This document shows, piece after piece, positions 8,953 to 17,621 of a stretch of 57,267 nucleotides of DNA; the stretch's first letter is position 1, and each line of letters starts with the position of its first letter. The translations under genes and the position numbers were made by a program. Source of the DNA: Candidatus Bathyarchaeota archaeon (GTDB taxonomy: Archaea; Thermoproteota; Bathyarchaeia; Bathyarchaeales; Bathycorpusculaceae); contig JARYLR010000007.1 in assembly GCA_029907545.1 (NCBI GenBank), positions 1 to 57,267 of the forward strand, written 5' to 3'. The notes below the pieces were generated by a model. That model ran no database searches. It had not been told where the DNA came from and worked only from the letters and a program-made list of their open reading frames with translations.

Positions 8953-10185
8953 CTAATGTTGAATCGGGGATATCTGCTGTTTGCAGGTTGGATCCTTTGA
9001 AAAGAGAAGGAACACCAGCGCCGAAACCACTCCCATGGCTCCTAAAATAGTCCCCATCCCCTCGTAGTTAAACGCGAGTAGCACCATCCCGCCAATTGTT
9101 GTGCCGAATGCAGAGCCAAGGTTCACCGCAGCCGAGTCTATCGACATCATTGTCCCCCGAAGCCTCGGAACCTGCTCGAGAGAAAGGCTGGTTACGGAAG
9201 ACGTGACCATCCCGAAAAACCAGCTTGCAGAAAAAACCAACGGTAGGTAAATCACCTCATAAGACATAAAAACATAAGAACCGCCAAGCAAGCCAGCAAA
9301 AAAAAGCACTCAAAACCGTCGCCTTCTTTCTGCCAAGTCTCTTCACAAACCGACCGGAAACCACACTGCCAAGGGTGTAGCATAAGGCGGCTATCAACAC
9401 TATGATTGAGGCGATTTCTCGTGAATGCGAAAATCTTTCCCTGCCAAAAGATGCTGCATAAACTAATATGATTACAAAGGAACCCGCGCGAAAGAAATCC
9501 CCAGCGAAACAAGCTAGTGCAGAGCGGTTGGAAAAGATCTCTCTAAAACCTCTCAAAGAACTAAGCCGGTCAACAGGACGCGGGGTAGACCTTCTTTTGG
9601 TTGATGAGAGACCAGTCAAAGCCAACATGAGGCTTACCAGTAAAGCAGGAATGATGAAGGCTGCAACTGGAAAACGCCAACCTCCATAGCTTGCAGCCAC
9701 AGCAATCAGTGGCGCTCCCACAAAATAGACTATGGCTCCGCACGCGACGACCCAGCCTATGGGCCTGCTCTTCTCTCTAATGCTAGATGCTTGCCTACCA
9801 ACGCTAAAGACATTGAGTAAACCATGACATAACCCGCTCCACTCAGCGCATAAAGCGCGAGCATAGTTGGAAAGTCTAAGGCTAAGAAGCAACCTAACGC
9901 GGATACGCTGCTGAGCACGAGGCCTACAACAAGCAGAAACCGGTAGCTAAATCGCATACTCAGTGCGCTTATTAACAACGCAAAGATCACCGCGGCAACA
10001 GAATGAGCGGTGTTCATCTGCGAGGTTACGCCGACATCTGTGCCAAACGTGTTGCCGATGTCGACAAGGAGAAGCGAGACCAGCAAAGGCATTGCACTAA
10101 TCGCGAAGTTAGATACTCCGAGCGAAAACACAAAAAACCTTGAACTCGCTGTTCCTTTGTTTTTAGCAATAAAATCGTCTTTCAC
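8953..10185 (-). pseudogene. MFS transporter with two frameshifts
   Basis: Three overlapping reading frames together make one major facilitator superfamily permease of about 410 aa. The first part (10185 to about 9760) has N-terminal helices and LVGKHLALERRAG. The middle (about 9770 to 9300) begins PIGWVVACGAIVYFVGAPLIA and includes the loop GRFVKRLGRKKATV. The last part (about 9305 to 8953) runs from FFAGLLGGSYVFMSYE to the end. The first junction is repaired by one extra C in the CCC at about 9757-9762. The second is repaired by removing one T from the T8 run at 9298-9305. Both lesions sit in homopolymers. The GTG start at 10185 has an excellent ribosome site (GGAGGG). The substrate is unknown. 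Confidence 0.8.
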
Positions 10186-10281
10186 TTTCCCTCCTCCATA
10201 ATGGTTCTGCTAGCCAAAAGACTATGCAATATAAAGGGATATCCTGTTTAAGGCGATATATGTCTTTGCGTATTTCATCTA

Positions 10282-11232
10282 ATGAAGAACACATCTGTTG
10301 CCAAGATTGTGGAAAGGCTAAAATCAGAGTTTTTCACCTCCCTCTATCAAGTGTCTGCAGTGTCCACTTTCAGCGGAATCGGTGAAGCAGCAGCCAACCC
10401 CTTTCAGCAAGATGGCTTAGCGCTGATAAGCAAAATCACTGCTTCAAGCAACATCAAAGCAAGCGTCCTCAAAGCCGTCGAACTGCTGGGCGGACTCGAA
10501 AAAGCCATCCACAAAGGCGATGAAGTCCTACTAAAGCCTAACTTTAACACAGGCGACCCGCCGCCGGCATCCAGTGACCCTAACTTCGTTGAAGCCATAA
10601 TCAAGTTGCTCTACGAGCACGGAGCCTCCAAAGTAATCTTGGGCGAATCCTCGATGTTCTCACTCTGCACACGCAAAGTCCTAGAAGACACAGGCATGCT
10701 GAATAAGGCCGAGTCCGCGGGCGCTGAAGTTGTGCCCTTTGACGAAGGCAAATGGATCAGAATCAGCACTGGAGGCAGATACCTCAAAAAAGCAAGCCTG
10801 CCGGAAAAAGCCTTGGGCAGAAGAAAACTTGTCTACGCATGCTGCATGAAAACGCACAAGTGGGCAAGGTTCTCACTCAGCCTAAAGCTGGCTGTGGGCT
10901 TTATGAAGCCCGGTGAGAGAATGCTTCTGCACGCAAGAAATCTGCAAGAAAAAATCGCCGACCTAAACCTTGTCGTGCACCCCAGCCTCATAGTCATGGA
11001 TGGGCGCACATGCTTCATAGACGGCGGACCAGCATGCGGAGAACTACGAGAACCGAACCTCGTGCTTGCCTCTGGAGACCGCGTAGCCATAGATGCCGAA
11101 GCCATAGAAACTATAAAAAGCTATGAAGGATCAAACCTGCAAGATGATCCTTGGACGTATACGCAGATCCAGCGAGCCAGCGAACTTGGAATAGGGGCAA
11201 AAAACAAGAAAGAATACACTGTAGTCAGCTAG
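10282..11232 (+). CDS. DUF362 family protein
   Basis: This 316-aa protein belongs to the DUF362 family, which is often found fused to or beside ferredoxins and whose biochemical function is not settled. Family blocks visible are KGDEVLLKPNFNTGDPPP, VILGESSMFS, the K-T-H segment CMKTHKWARFSLSLKLAVGF, VMDGRTCFIDGGP and VIASGD-like LVLASGDRVAIDAEAI. About 45 N-terminal residues precede the conserved core. A ferredoxin-like C-terminal fragment lies about 580 bp downstream on the same strand (11815-11978). This suggests the two genes were neighbours before the intervening sequence appeared. The TATA-like AATATAAA is near 10229. Confidence 0.85.
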   Translation: MKNTSVAKIVERLKSEFFTSLYQVSAVSTFSGIGEAAANPFQQDGLALISKITASSNIKASVLKAVELLGGLEKAIHKGDEVLLKPNFNTGDPPPASSDPNFVEAIIKLLYEHGASKVILGESSMFSLCTRKVLEDTGMLNKAESAGAEVVPFDEGKWIRISTGGRYLKKASLPEKALGRRKLVYACCMKTHKWARFSLSLKLAVGFMKPGERMLLHARNLQEKIADLNLVVHPSLIVMDGRTCFIDGGPACGELREPNLVLASGDRVAIDAEAIETIKSYEGSNLQDDPWTYTQIQRASELGIGAKNKKEYTVVS

Positions 11233-11823
11233 TCGCCATGGCTTATTCGGTTCTTTTTCAGAAGCGTGGCTTTTAATAAACTGTTCCATCTGTGACCCAG
11301 TAAGAACCGCATCGAGAATTGTCTCATACGCGCCCCAGAAGTTTAAGCCGCTAATTCTTGGTTTTTGTTGAAGGGGACAAGTAATATTTTGGAGGGATCC
11401 AAGGAACACATTTTTATATCGAAGCCTAAAAGCTTGAATGTACCCCATGGAACATTTCCAATAAGCTTTATTCCATCCCCTAAAGTTTTAGGATTCCCCT
11501 TTTCTAGTTTTTCGTGTGCATCTTGCAACCATTCTGGCGAAAATGAAGTTTTCTATTACTTTATATCCTGCTTTCTCTGCTTCCACTTTTAAAACCTCCA
11601 ATTTTATACTTGTATCTTCTGAAAGTTCTGCGAGATTTGTAGTCTTTTTAAATAACGGGAGTTTAGTCTCGGTCTCCTCCTTTGTAATCTTTATTGAATG
11701 GTTTTCTGCTCTTTTCTTCCTTTTCAAGAACCAAAAAGCATCTATGTATTTTTGTGCGTTTTCACGATTTTTGAAACCATGCATATCCCTTTTCAAGTCT
11801 TTAATCTCTCCGATGCTACGCTC
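11233..11823 (-). pseudogene. Degraded gene with transposase-like residues
   Basis: Minus-strand coding sequence is spread over three frames. Near the upstream end, ERSIGEIKDLKRDMHGFKN followed by ENAQKYIDAFWFLKRKK resembles the C-terminal part of DDE transposases (the ERxxGxxKxxxKxMxGF region), though the match is from memory and weak. The sequence goes on through KVEAEKAGYKVIENFIFARM, shifts near 11515-11525 into QDAHEKLEKGNPKTLGDG, and shifts again at the A5 run near 11358 into PRISGLNFWGAYETILDAV. No function is assigned. It may be a mobile-element remnant or an unknown gene that lost its frame. The upstream boundary abuts the truncated ferredoxin. Confidence 0.35.
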
Positions 11824-11978
11824 GCAAAAAGTGCATCGGCTGCGGTCTATGCGCCACAGGATGCCCGAGCGGTGCAGCAAAACTGCAGAAGAAACCTGAA
11901 GAAGAGATCGTTGATCCTCCCGCAGATTTCGGTGCTTGGGAACAGGAGCGTATTCGGAATCGCGAACTAGACAAGTAG
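11815..11978 (+). pseudogene. C-terminal fragment of a ferredoxin-domain protein
   Basis: The plus strand from about 11815 reads ARKKCIGCGLCATGCPSGAA, a single CxxCxxCxxxCP cluster. It continues with KPEEEIVDPPADFGAWEQER and ends at TAG 11976. That tail is characteristic of larger archaeal 4Fe-4S proteins. Upstream the frame closes at a TAA (11802) with no start codon or promoter, so the first part of the gene is missing. It lies downstream of DUF362 and was probably cut off by the sequence at 11233-11820. Confidence 0.6.
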
Positions 11979-12075
11979 CTGGCACTACGTTTTTCTGCGT
12001 CACTTATGTCGAAGCGTCACAGCATACGCCAAAGCCTTAAAACGCCTACACGTCTCTGAAAGATGAGGACTCGGC

Positions 12076-12474
12076 ATGTCGATAAGATATTTTGAGGCGC
12101 CTGATGTCAAGAAGCTTGTTGACGAGATCGCAGAGAGCTTGGACTTTTTTCACGTTGTTCCTCAGTTTGTTTTTTGCTTCAGAAGCAAAGGCTCAACATC
12201 CCTTCGCACGGTTGCACGTATCCACGGGCTGGGCAAGATATGGCAAGAAGCGCTGAATCTCCCACCTTCTTATGTGATTGAGGTTATTTCGGAAAGATAT
12301 GACAGGCTAACGCAGGCTGAGAAGGAGAAAACCATAATTCACGAGCTTCTTCACATCCCCCACACGTTCGCCGGCGGGTTCAGACCTCACAAAGGCTACA
12401 TTGACCGCGAAACAGTTGAAACTTTCTATAGAAAGCTGCAGATGCGGCGAGCCTATGGGAAGACAAGTATTTAA
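12076..12474 (+). CDS. Putative phage-type metallopeptidase
   Basis: The 132-aa protein carries EKTIIHELLHIPHTFAGGF followed by PHKGYI. This is an HExxH zinc motif with the extended HIPHTFxGGFxPHKGY signature of the family called putative phage metallopeptidase, which also occurs in archaeal chromosomes. It probably coordinates zinc through the two His of HELLH and a downstream His. The substrate and biological role are unknown. The ATG has GATGAGG about 8 nt upstream and TTAAAA near 12033 as a possible TATA element. It lies 92 bp before topoisomerase IB and may share its transcript. Confidence 0.75.
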   Translation: MSIRYFEAPDVKKLVDEIAESLDFFHVVPQFVFCFRSKGSTSLRTVARIHGLGKIWQEALNLPPSYVIEVISERYDRLTQAEKEKTIIHELLHIPHTFAGGFRPHKGYIDRETVETFYRKLQMRRAYGKTSI

Positions 12475-12566
12475 GTGAGTGCACTAAAGAAAAGAAAACC
12501 TCAGCGGCAGAAAAAGGGTTGCTAACAGAATTGTCTAAGCAAGGTCCATGTAGCGAGGTCAAATGA

Positions 12567-14195
12567 ATGCCTTACAAGATGACCAGCCTTAAACACAACG
12601 GCGTATACGTTCCACCATATGATTACAAAGGATTCTCAATAAGGATCGAGGGAAAACCAGTAAAACTAGGCCCCAGAACTGAGCAGATGGCTGTAGCTTG
12701 GGTGAGGAAAGCGCAGTCTCAGGCTTCTTCTCCCGACAAAGTTTTCTATAGAAACTTCATCCAAGTCTTCCTCGAAGCCGTCCGTTCGGAAAACCCCTCG
12801 CTGGAGTTTCTTGCAGACTTTACGAAGAAACACTTAGAGCAGATTGACACAAGCTCTGAATGGGCAGTAAATCTCTCGTCAGAAAGCGGAGTAGACTTTT
12901 CAGAGATAGCCGCTTACCTTACACAAGAACAGTTGAAGAAGCAAAACATGATGAAGGAAGAGAAGAAAAGGCTGGCTCAGGAGAGGAAAGCCAAAAGAGA
13001 AGTTTTGAAAGAAAAGTATGGCTACGCATGGGTTGACGGAAAGAAGATTGAGATCGCCAACTGGACAGCTGAGCCGTCATGCCTTTTTGCGGGAAGAGGG
13101 AATCATCCGAGACGCGGAAAATGGAAGGAAGGACCAAAAGAAGAGGACATAACCCTCAACCTCTCGCCAGACAGCCCTCGACCGGAGGGAAACTGGAAGG
13201 AAATAGTCTGGGAACCTGAGCGAATGTACATAGCCAAATGGGAGGACAAGCTTACTGGAAAGGTGAAATATGTTTGGTTCTCTGATTCGGCTTTTCTGAA
13301 GCAGGAGCGGGAAAAGGAAAAGTTCAAGAAAGCAGAGAGGCTTGGCAAGAAAATCGGGGAAATCGAAGCGCACATTCTGGCTAATCTTAGCTCCAGCGAT
13401 GAAAACCGCAAGATGCTTGCAACGGTTTGCTGGCTTATCCACAAGCTGAACATGCGTGTAGGCGATGAAAAAGACCCTGGAGAAGCAGACACCGTGGGTG
13501 CCATAACTCTTAGACCTGAGCATGTAAGAATAGAGGGCACCGTGCTGCATTTTGATTTTCTAGGCAAAGACGCTGTTAGGTGGGTTAAGGAGATTGAAGC
13601 TCCAGCCACCGTTATAGAGAACATTAGACATTACATGGAAGGCTGCAGAGAATACCTTTTTGAAAACATAGACTCTAGGAAGGTATCGCGGTTTCTTTCA
13701 GAGAAAATGAAGGGGTTAACCGCAAAAGTTTTCAGAACATGGAAATGCACCCAAACCGTCAAAGACTATTTGGACAAGTGCAACGTGAAGAAGGAAGATG
13801 CTGAGTATCAGAAGCTTTTCGAAGCAAAGATGGCTAATCTTGAAGCAGCTAAGGCAGCGAACCACAAGCGCAAGATTCCAGAAAAGTTTGAGGAAAGGCT
13901 GTCTAAGAAGGAAGCCAAACTCAAGGAACTTGAGACTGCACTTCGAGAGAAGGCTGCGGCGGGAAAAAAGACTGAAACGATTGAAAAGCGGTTGGAGAAG
14001 ACAAGGCTGGACATAAAGCTGACAAAGGAGACAAAGGAGTACAATCTGGGGACTTCTTTGAAGTCGTATATTGATCCGATGACTTATGTGCGTTGGGCGA
14101 ATAGCGTTGAATTTAACCTTGAGAAATTCTATCCTAAAACTCTGCGAAACAAATACCGCTGGGCACTCGGAGAAACCAGCAAGAAGGATCGGTAA
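12567..14195 (+). CDS. topIB: DNA topoisomerase IB (eukaryote type)
   Basis: This enzyme relaxes supercoils by a transient 3'-phosphotyrosyl nick. The 542-aa protein has the eukaryotic N-terminal core (HNGVYVPPYDYKGF, EWxG-like PLEG region, KYGYAWVDG), the catalytic core with Arg/Lys blocks (KLNMRVGDEKD, GKDAVRW, FRTWKC), a long charged coiled-coil linker (about 415-490), and the C-terminal segment LGTSLKSYIDPMTY, in which Y501 is the expected nucleophile. Among archaea this eukaryote-like form is known from Thaumarchaeota and related TACK lineages including Bathyarchaeia, so it helps place the organism. The ATG at 12567 has GAGGT 8 nt upstream. Confidence 0.95.
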   Translation: MPYKMTSLKHNGVYVPPYDYKGFSIRIEGKPVKLGPRTEQMAVAWVRKAQSQASSPDKVFYRNFIQVFLEAVRSENPSLEFLADFTKKHLEQIDTSSEWAVNLSSESGVDFSEIAAYLTQEQLKKQNMMKEEKKRLAQERKAKREVLKEKYGYAWVDGKKIEIANWTAEPSCLFAGRGNHPRRGKWKEGPKEEDITLNLSPDSPRPEGNWKEIVWEPERMYIAKWEDKLTGKVKYVWFSDSAFLKQEREKEKFKKAERLGKKIGEIEAHILANLSSSDENRKMLATVCWLIHKLNMRVGDEKDPGEADTVGAITLRPEHVRIEGTVLHFDFLGKDAVRWVKEIEAPATVIENIRHYMEGCREYLFENIDSRKVSRFLSEKMKGLTAKVFRTWKCTQTVKDYLDKCNVKKEDAEYQKLFEAKMANLEAAKAANHKRKIPEKFEERLSKKEAKLKELETALREKAAAGKKTETIEKRLEKTRLDIKLTKETKEYNLGTSLKSYIDPMTYVRWANSVEFNLEKFYPKTLRNKYRWALGETSKKDR

Positions 14196-14239
14196 CTGCT
14201 AACCCAATTGCTGGCTAATTCTTTGAGGTAGACAGTTCT

Positions 14240-14342
14240 TAGCCCCACGATGCTTGTAGCCCGGTTGCAGCGTCATCAAGAGAGATCGGAGAGATTGTGA
14301 CTAGCCACATTGGGCTACAAGCGGCTTCTTCGAGAGGGGCTA
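14240..14342. repeat. Nested inverted repeats (candidate structured RNA)
   Basis: Two nested complementary pairs frame a 49-nt loop. The outer pair is TAGCCCC (14240-14246) with GGGGCTA (14336-14342). The inner pair is an exact 11-bp match, GCTTGTAGCCC (14252-14262) with GGGCTACAAGC (14312-14322). The loop also holds TGTG/CACA. The element sits in the 192-bp gap between the convergent ends of topIB and the winged-helix gene. It could be a small RNA on either strand or a bidirectional 3' structure. I could not fit it to H/ACA or C/D box rules. Confidence 0.45.
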
Positions 14343-14387
14343 TGGGATTTTTGACCGACACTAAAGGAAGCGTTTTCTTCGTTGCCT

Positions 14388-14756
14388 TTAGAATGTTTCT
14401 GGCGAGGTTTTCTCTATCCAGTAGGTTACAGGTCCTCCTTTTATGCTTGGAGGAGAGCCATTGCCGTTAAGCATTTGGAGAATTTGCTTGTAGTTTTGTA
14501 GGTATTGGAAGCCTTTTTGATTTGTCCTGTAGGTTATTCTGCCGTCTTCCTTCAAGACTTCGACGAGGCTTAGCTGTTCAAGAAGCTGGATGTATTCTTT
14601 TGTCATGGAGGCACTGAGGTTTGCGCGGTACATTATTCGGGTTTTGGAGGCTCCTTCCGATGCCACGTCTAGGATTTCGCCTATAAGATGGAAGTGGCTT
14701 CGGCGCTTGCGGAACTCTGTGTGCTCTGCCAACATTGTATCTGCCTCTTGTATCAT
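14388..14756 (-). CDS. Winged-helix transcriptional regulator (HTH_45-like)
   Basis: This 122-aa protein has the pattern of a small archaeal winged-helix family: RRSHFHLIGEILDVASEGAS, KTRIMYRANLSASMTKEYIQ (recognition helix), LLEQLSLVEV, then the wing DGRITYRTNQKG and QYLQNYKQI. It is likely a DNA-binding regulator acting as a dimer. The N-terminal 15 residues are less conserved, so a start a few codons further in is possible. It stands alone, convergent to topIB. No effector domain is present. Confidence 0.8.
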   Translation of the reverse strand: MIQEADTMLAEHTEFRKRRSHFHLIGEILDVASEGASKTRIMYRANLSASMTKEYIQLLEQLSLVEVLKEDGRITYRTNQKGFQYLQNYKQILQMLNGNGSPPSIKGGPVTYWIEKTSPETF

Positions 14757-15144
14757 ATTTCTGGGCTTGATGTGTTAAAAGGCGTGTTTCGCAGTAAAGC
14801 ATATTCCCGAGTTAAACATATCTCAAACCGCCGATTGGCCGTGTTCTTTATGGTTCTTTTCTGTGAAAAGTGAGGAGAAAGGCGGCTTGACGATAGGCTT
14901 CCACATTGGTTTCTGGAGGGGTTCCCACTCATCTTGCAGATGTGAGGCGACGGATGAGGGTGTCAAAGACTTTGCGGGTAAGCCGTAGTCGCCAAGCCTT
15001 CAAACTGCATTGCTGCGGTTGGAGGTTAAAAAGTCGTTGCTGAAACGGCTTAAACCGTTCTTAGAGAGGAAGGTTAAACTGAACCCTTCTAAGGCCCATT
15101 CCCCTACTATGAGAATCCACACAGCAAGGTACCAACGCTGTGTC
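14757..15144. other. Gene-free stretch before tRNA-Ala
   Basis: No convincing reading frame is present. There are small complementary segments such as GGCGAC near 14950 and GTCGCC near 14990, and AACGG/CCGTT near 15045-15060, but none is strong enough to call an RNA gene. The part upstream of the winged-helix gene has an AT-rich segment near 14795-14810 that may be its promoter. Confidence 0.4.
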
Positions 15145-15222
15145 TGGTGGACGGGGCGGGATTTGAACCCGCGGCCTCCACGATGCCAACGTGGCGATCA
15201 TACCAGTCTGATCTACCCGCCC
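15145..15222 (-). tRNA. tRNA-Ala (anticodon GGC)
   Basis: The minus strand folds as a complete cloverleaf. The acceptor stem is GGGCGGG/CCCGTCC, the D stem GATC/GATC, and the anticodon arm CCACG-TTGGCAT-CGTGG with anticodon GGC. The T arm is GCGGG-TTCAAAT-CCCGC. The acceptor contains the G3:U70 pair that marks alanine tRNAs, confirming identity independently of the anticodon. The discriminator is A and CCA appears to be encoded (15145-15147). No intron is present. It reads codon GCC, and GCU by wobble. Confidence 0.95.
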
Positions 15223-15273
15223 AACTGGTGTGCAAACAAAACAAGAGCGCATTGACCTTCTATAAGCGTTTTG

Positions 15274-16698
15274 CTACCCGTGGTGAAGGTATGTCTGCAT
15301 CAGCTTCTCGATTTTCTGGGGTTCGTCTCGAAGTTTTTGCGCTAAGTCTCTGTCCTTGTAGGCTGCTAGTTTCTTTATTGTTGCTTCGGTGAGCGCGCTG
15401 GGGAAGATGTTGTCTGCTTCATAGTATTTCCTGTCTCTTCTCAGGTTGGCTGCGGTTTCTTTGCATGAGCGTGGCAGATGCCTGAATCTTCGGCTTTTCT
15501 TGGCGTTCTCTTCTAGGCGGGTTTCTTCGGCGATTCGCAAGCATTCTTCATGGTTCTTTAAGCCGTATTCCACGGCAACCGCTAGCCCAGCAAAAAGTAG
15601 GTACGGGTTTGCTGTTGCGTCTGGTGCTCTATACTCAAATGTTCTCCTGTTGCTGTCTATCTTCTCAGGGGGCTTGAAATTCCACCACAATGGGATACGG
15701 ATCAGCGCCAAGCGGTTTGAGGCTCCCCAGCAAATGCTCATGGGCGACTCCTTGCGGGCAATAAACCGTAAATATGATACGGGTGTGGGGTTTCCGAAAG
15801 CTGCTAAACTAGGTGCAAACTTCATTATTCCTCCAATCATTTCTTTGGCTTCACTGCTCAAGTCGCCAGATGGGTTATCAACAATGTTTCTCCCGTTTCT
15901 GGTTCCGCAGACATGAATGTGCATTCCGCTTCCAGCGTGTTCAAGAGAGATTTTGGGGGCAAATGACACAGAAATACCGTATTTCATGCATGTGTTACGT
16001 ATTACCCATTTTGCCACAGCAACTGCTTCAGCCATCTCTGTTGGGCTGTGTGGCGCGAACTCTATTTCATGCTGCTCCATGATGCTGCCGTCTTTTTCAA
16101 CTATTTTTCCGACTTCAGAGTGTCCATACTTCGTGCTGACGCCTATGCTTGCCAAAGTGAGCAAAATCTCATTTCTTACATTTTCAAATTTGCTGAAGGG
16201 AGCGGTTTCATGATAATTCTTCTCTGGGGCGCTTGGAAAAAGCTGCTCTGCTTCCTGCTTAGCGATTAGGAAGAATTCGAGTTCTGCCAGTAGCTTCAGG
16301 CTTACGTTGGTTGAGGAAAAAAGTTTCTGCTCTGCCCTTGCTAGAACGTTTTCTGGAGCAATGTCCAATGGTTTTCCATCTTGGTCTAAGTATCTGCACA
16401 AGAAGCTGATGGTAGGTTCTGGGCTGAAGGGGTGCATAAAGGCGGTTTGCAGTTTAGGTGTTATGTATATGTCGCTTTTATGCGGGTCAATGAAGGAAAA
16501 TAGGCTTGAGCCGTCAACTCTTTCCCCGAAATCCAAGATCTGCGTAACTTGGCTTCTATCTGTGACTGCAAAACTAAGCATCTTGAGGCGACCATCTTCT
16601 GGAACATGGCAGAAGTTGAGAAGCTTCACATTCTTCTGCTCAATAAATCTGGCGACGTCGTCAATTTCATGCAGACTGAGCTTCCCACACATTTGCAA
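15274..16698 (-). CDS. glnA: Glutamine synthetase
   Basis: This enzyme makes glutamine from glutamate, ammonia and ATP. The 474-aa protein has the type I layout: an N-terminal beta-grasp (about 10-110), then the catalytic domain with metal-binding AELEFFLI, EQHEIEFAP, the ATP-site GSGMHIHV, and the carboxy-side RTFEYRAPDATANPYL. Several blocks deviate from the commonest GlnA text (for example HAGSGMHIH for PGNGMH and EYRAPD for E.R.PD), so a divergent archaeal GlnA or a glutamine-synthetase-like ligase cannot be excluded. No GlnB/PII gene is nearby. The gene is monocistronic, downstream of no other minus-strand gene. Confidence 0.88.
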   Translation of the reverse strand: MQMCGKLSLHEIDDVARFIEQKNVKLLNFCHVPEDGRLKMLSFAVTDRSQVTQILDFGERVDGSSLFSFIDPHKSDIYITPKLQTAFMHPFSPEPTISFLCRYLDQDGKPLDIAPENVLARAEQKLFSSTNVSLKLLAELEFFLIAKQEAEQLFPSAPEKNYHETAPFSKFENVRNEILLTLASIGVSTKYGHSEVGKIVEKDGSIMEQHEIEFAPHSPTEMAEAVAVAKWVIRNTCMKYGISVSFAPKISLEHAGSGMHIHVCGTRNGRNIVDNPSGDLSSEAKEMIGGIMKFAPSLAAFGNPTPVSYLRFIARKESPMSICWGASNRLALIRIPLWWNFKPPEKIDSNRRTFEYRAPDATANPYLLFAGLAVAVEYGLKNHEECLRIAEETRLEENAKKSRRFRHLPRSCKETAANLRRDRKYYEADNIFPSALTEATIKKLAAYKDRDLAQKLRDEPQKIEKLMQTYLHHG

Positions 16699-16948
16699 AG
16701 TCTCCGTGCCCTTAAGAGAGCGGGAGTATAACCTTCGGAACCCATGTATTTTAACTCTCCTCCGAGCTTCGCCGGCATGGCTGCTTTACCGATATTGATG
16801 ATAAACTACTATTTTGGAAAAGTAGGACAAAACCTTACGGAAGAAGATGGGTCATGGGGATCTTAACATGAGTTTCGCGGTGCATACCATATTGCTAATA
16901 CTTATGGATATGTCTTCATGTAGATACGTTTTGAGGATTCGCTAGGTT

Positions 16949-16957
16949 TATTTATAA
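16949..16957 (+). promoter_or_regulatory. TATA box of the 185-aa coiled-coil gene
   Basis: TATTTATAA lies 38-46 nt before the ATG at 16995, and AAGGGAG (16984-16990) is the ribosome site. The rest of the 296-bp gap 16699-16994 shows nothing else identifiable. Confidence 0.5.
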
Positions 16958-16994
16958 ACGGGTGCATTGGTTAACCTAAGGAAAAGGGAGTGCC

Positions 16995-17552
16995 ATGACC
17001 AAAAAGCCACCGTCCAAGAATGAAGCCCTTGAGGCATTAGACTTCATAATCAATGTTCTCAAGGATCACGAGAAGGACTTGGACAGGCTGATCAACGAGC
17101 TTGGCACGATAACTGAGAAACTTGGCGACACCGGCGAATTCAGCGGCAAGATCGAGAAAGTTGAGGACAGGCTGGCGACGCTGCAGAACGAAATTGCCAA
17201 TCTAATCACGTATCTCTCAGTTCCCCATGAGTCAGCACAAACGATGCCTATGCCGTCAACTTCTATTCAAAGAGGAGAGGCACATGAGCCTCGGGAATCG
17301 AGAGGACCTCCTGTTATCTTGAGGTGCAAGCAGTGGGAGGATTTTCAGGCGTTGGCCTACCAGGCACAGACGTTATCCTTTTTGTATAGGGAGGCTGAGA
17401 AGACTTTTCAGGCTGATGCTTTGAAGAACAATCAGATTATAACTTACAGTGGGGAGCTTCCGAAATATACGTCGTTATTGAGGGTTTGGTTGGCGAAGCA
17501 GCTGGATGTGCCTGAGAAGAAGGTTTTGGAAGGTATATTGGCTATAGGTTGA
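16995..17552 (+). CDS. Coiled-coil protein of unknown function
   Basis: The 185-aa soluble protein has a helical, heptad-rich N-terminal half (about 8-75; FIINVLKDHEKDLDRLINEL and KIEKVEDRLATLQNEIANL). A Pro/Ser-rich linker (about 76-105) follows, then a compact C-terminal domain (106-185) with LRCKQWEDFQALAYQAQTL and LLRVWLAKQLDVPEKKVLEG. I recognise no family. The architecture suggests an oligomeric or scaffold protein. It is well transcribed by its own promoter and followed by the candidate RNA at 17622 and a second small helical protein. Confidence 0.75.
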   Translation: MTKKPPSKNEALEALDFIINVLKDHEKDLDRLINELGTITEKLGDTGEFSGKIEKVEDRLATLQNEIANLITYLSVPHESAQTMPMPSTSIQRGEAHEPRESRGPPVILRCKQWEDFQALAYQAQTLSFLYREAEKTFQADALKNNQIITYSGELPKYTSLLRVWLAKQLDVPEKKVLEGILAIG

Positions 17553-17589
17553 GCGTTGTTTTGTTGGTGTTTTTTGTTATTCAGTAACG

Positions 17590-17599
17590 TTTTTATATC
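17590..17599 (+). promoter_or_regulatory. TATA box of the candidate structured RNA
   Basis: TTTTTATATC predicts a transcript start near 17620-17625, about 10 nt before the first stem of the structured element. Confidence 0.5.
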
Positions 17600-17621
17600 T
17601 CTATGGTGTCTTAAGTCTTAA

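Noticed and set aside
11488-12003. A complete 171-aa minus-strand gene
   Set aside because: Its first about 60 residues are the antisense of the ferredoxin fragment, which has much better coding evidence. Only the part below about 11823 may be coding.
14240-14342. H/ACA or C/D box guide RNA
   Set aside because: No ACA or H box lies at the required distance from the stem on either strand, and the C/D boxes are incomplete.
14870-15010. Structured RNA before tRNA-Ala
   Set aside because: Short complementary pieces exist, but no stem is longer than 6-7 bp and alternatives compete.
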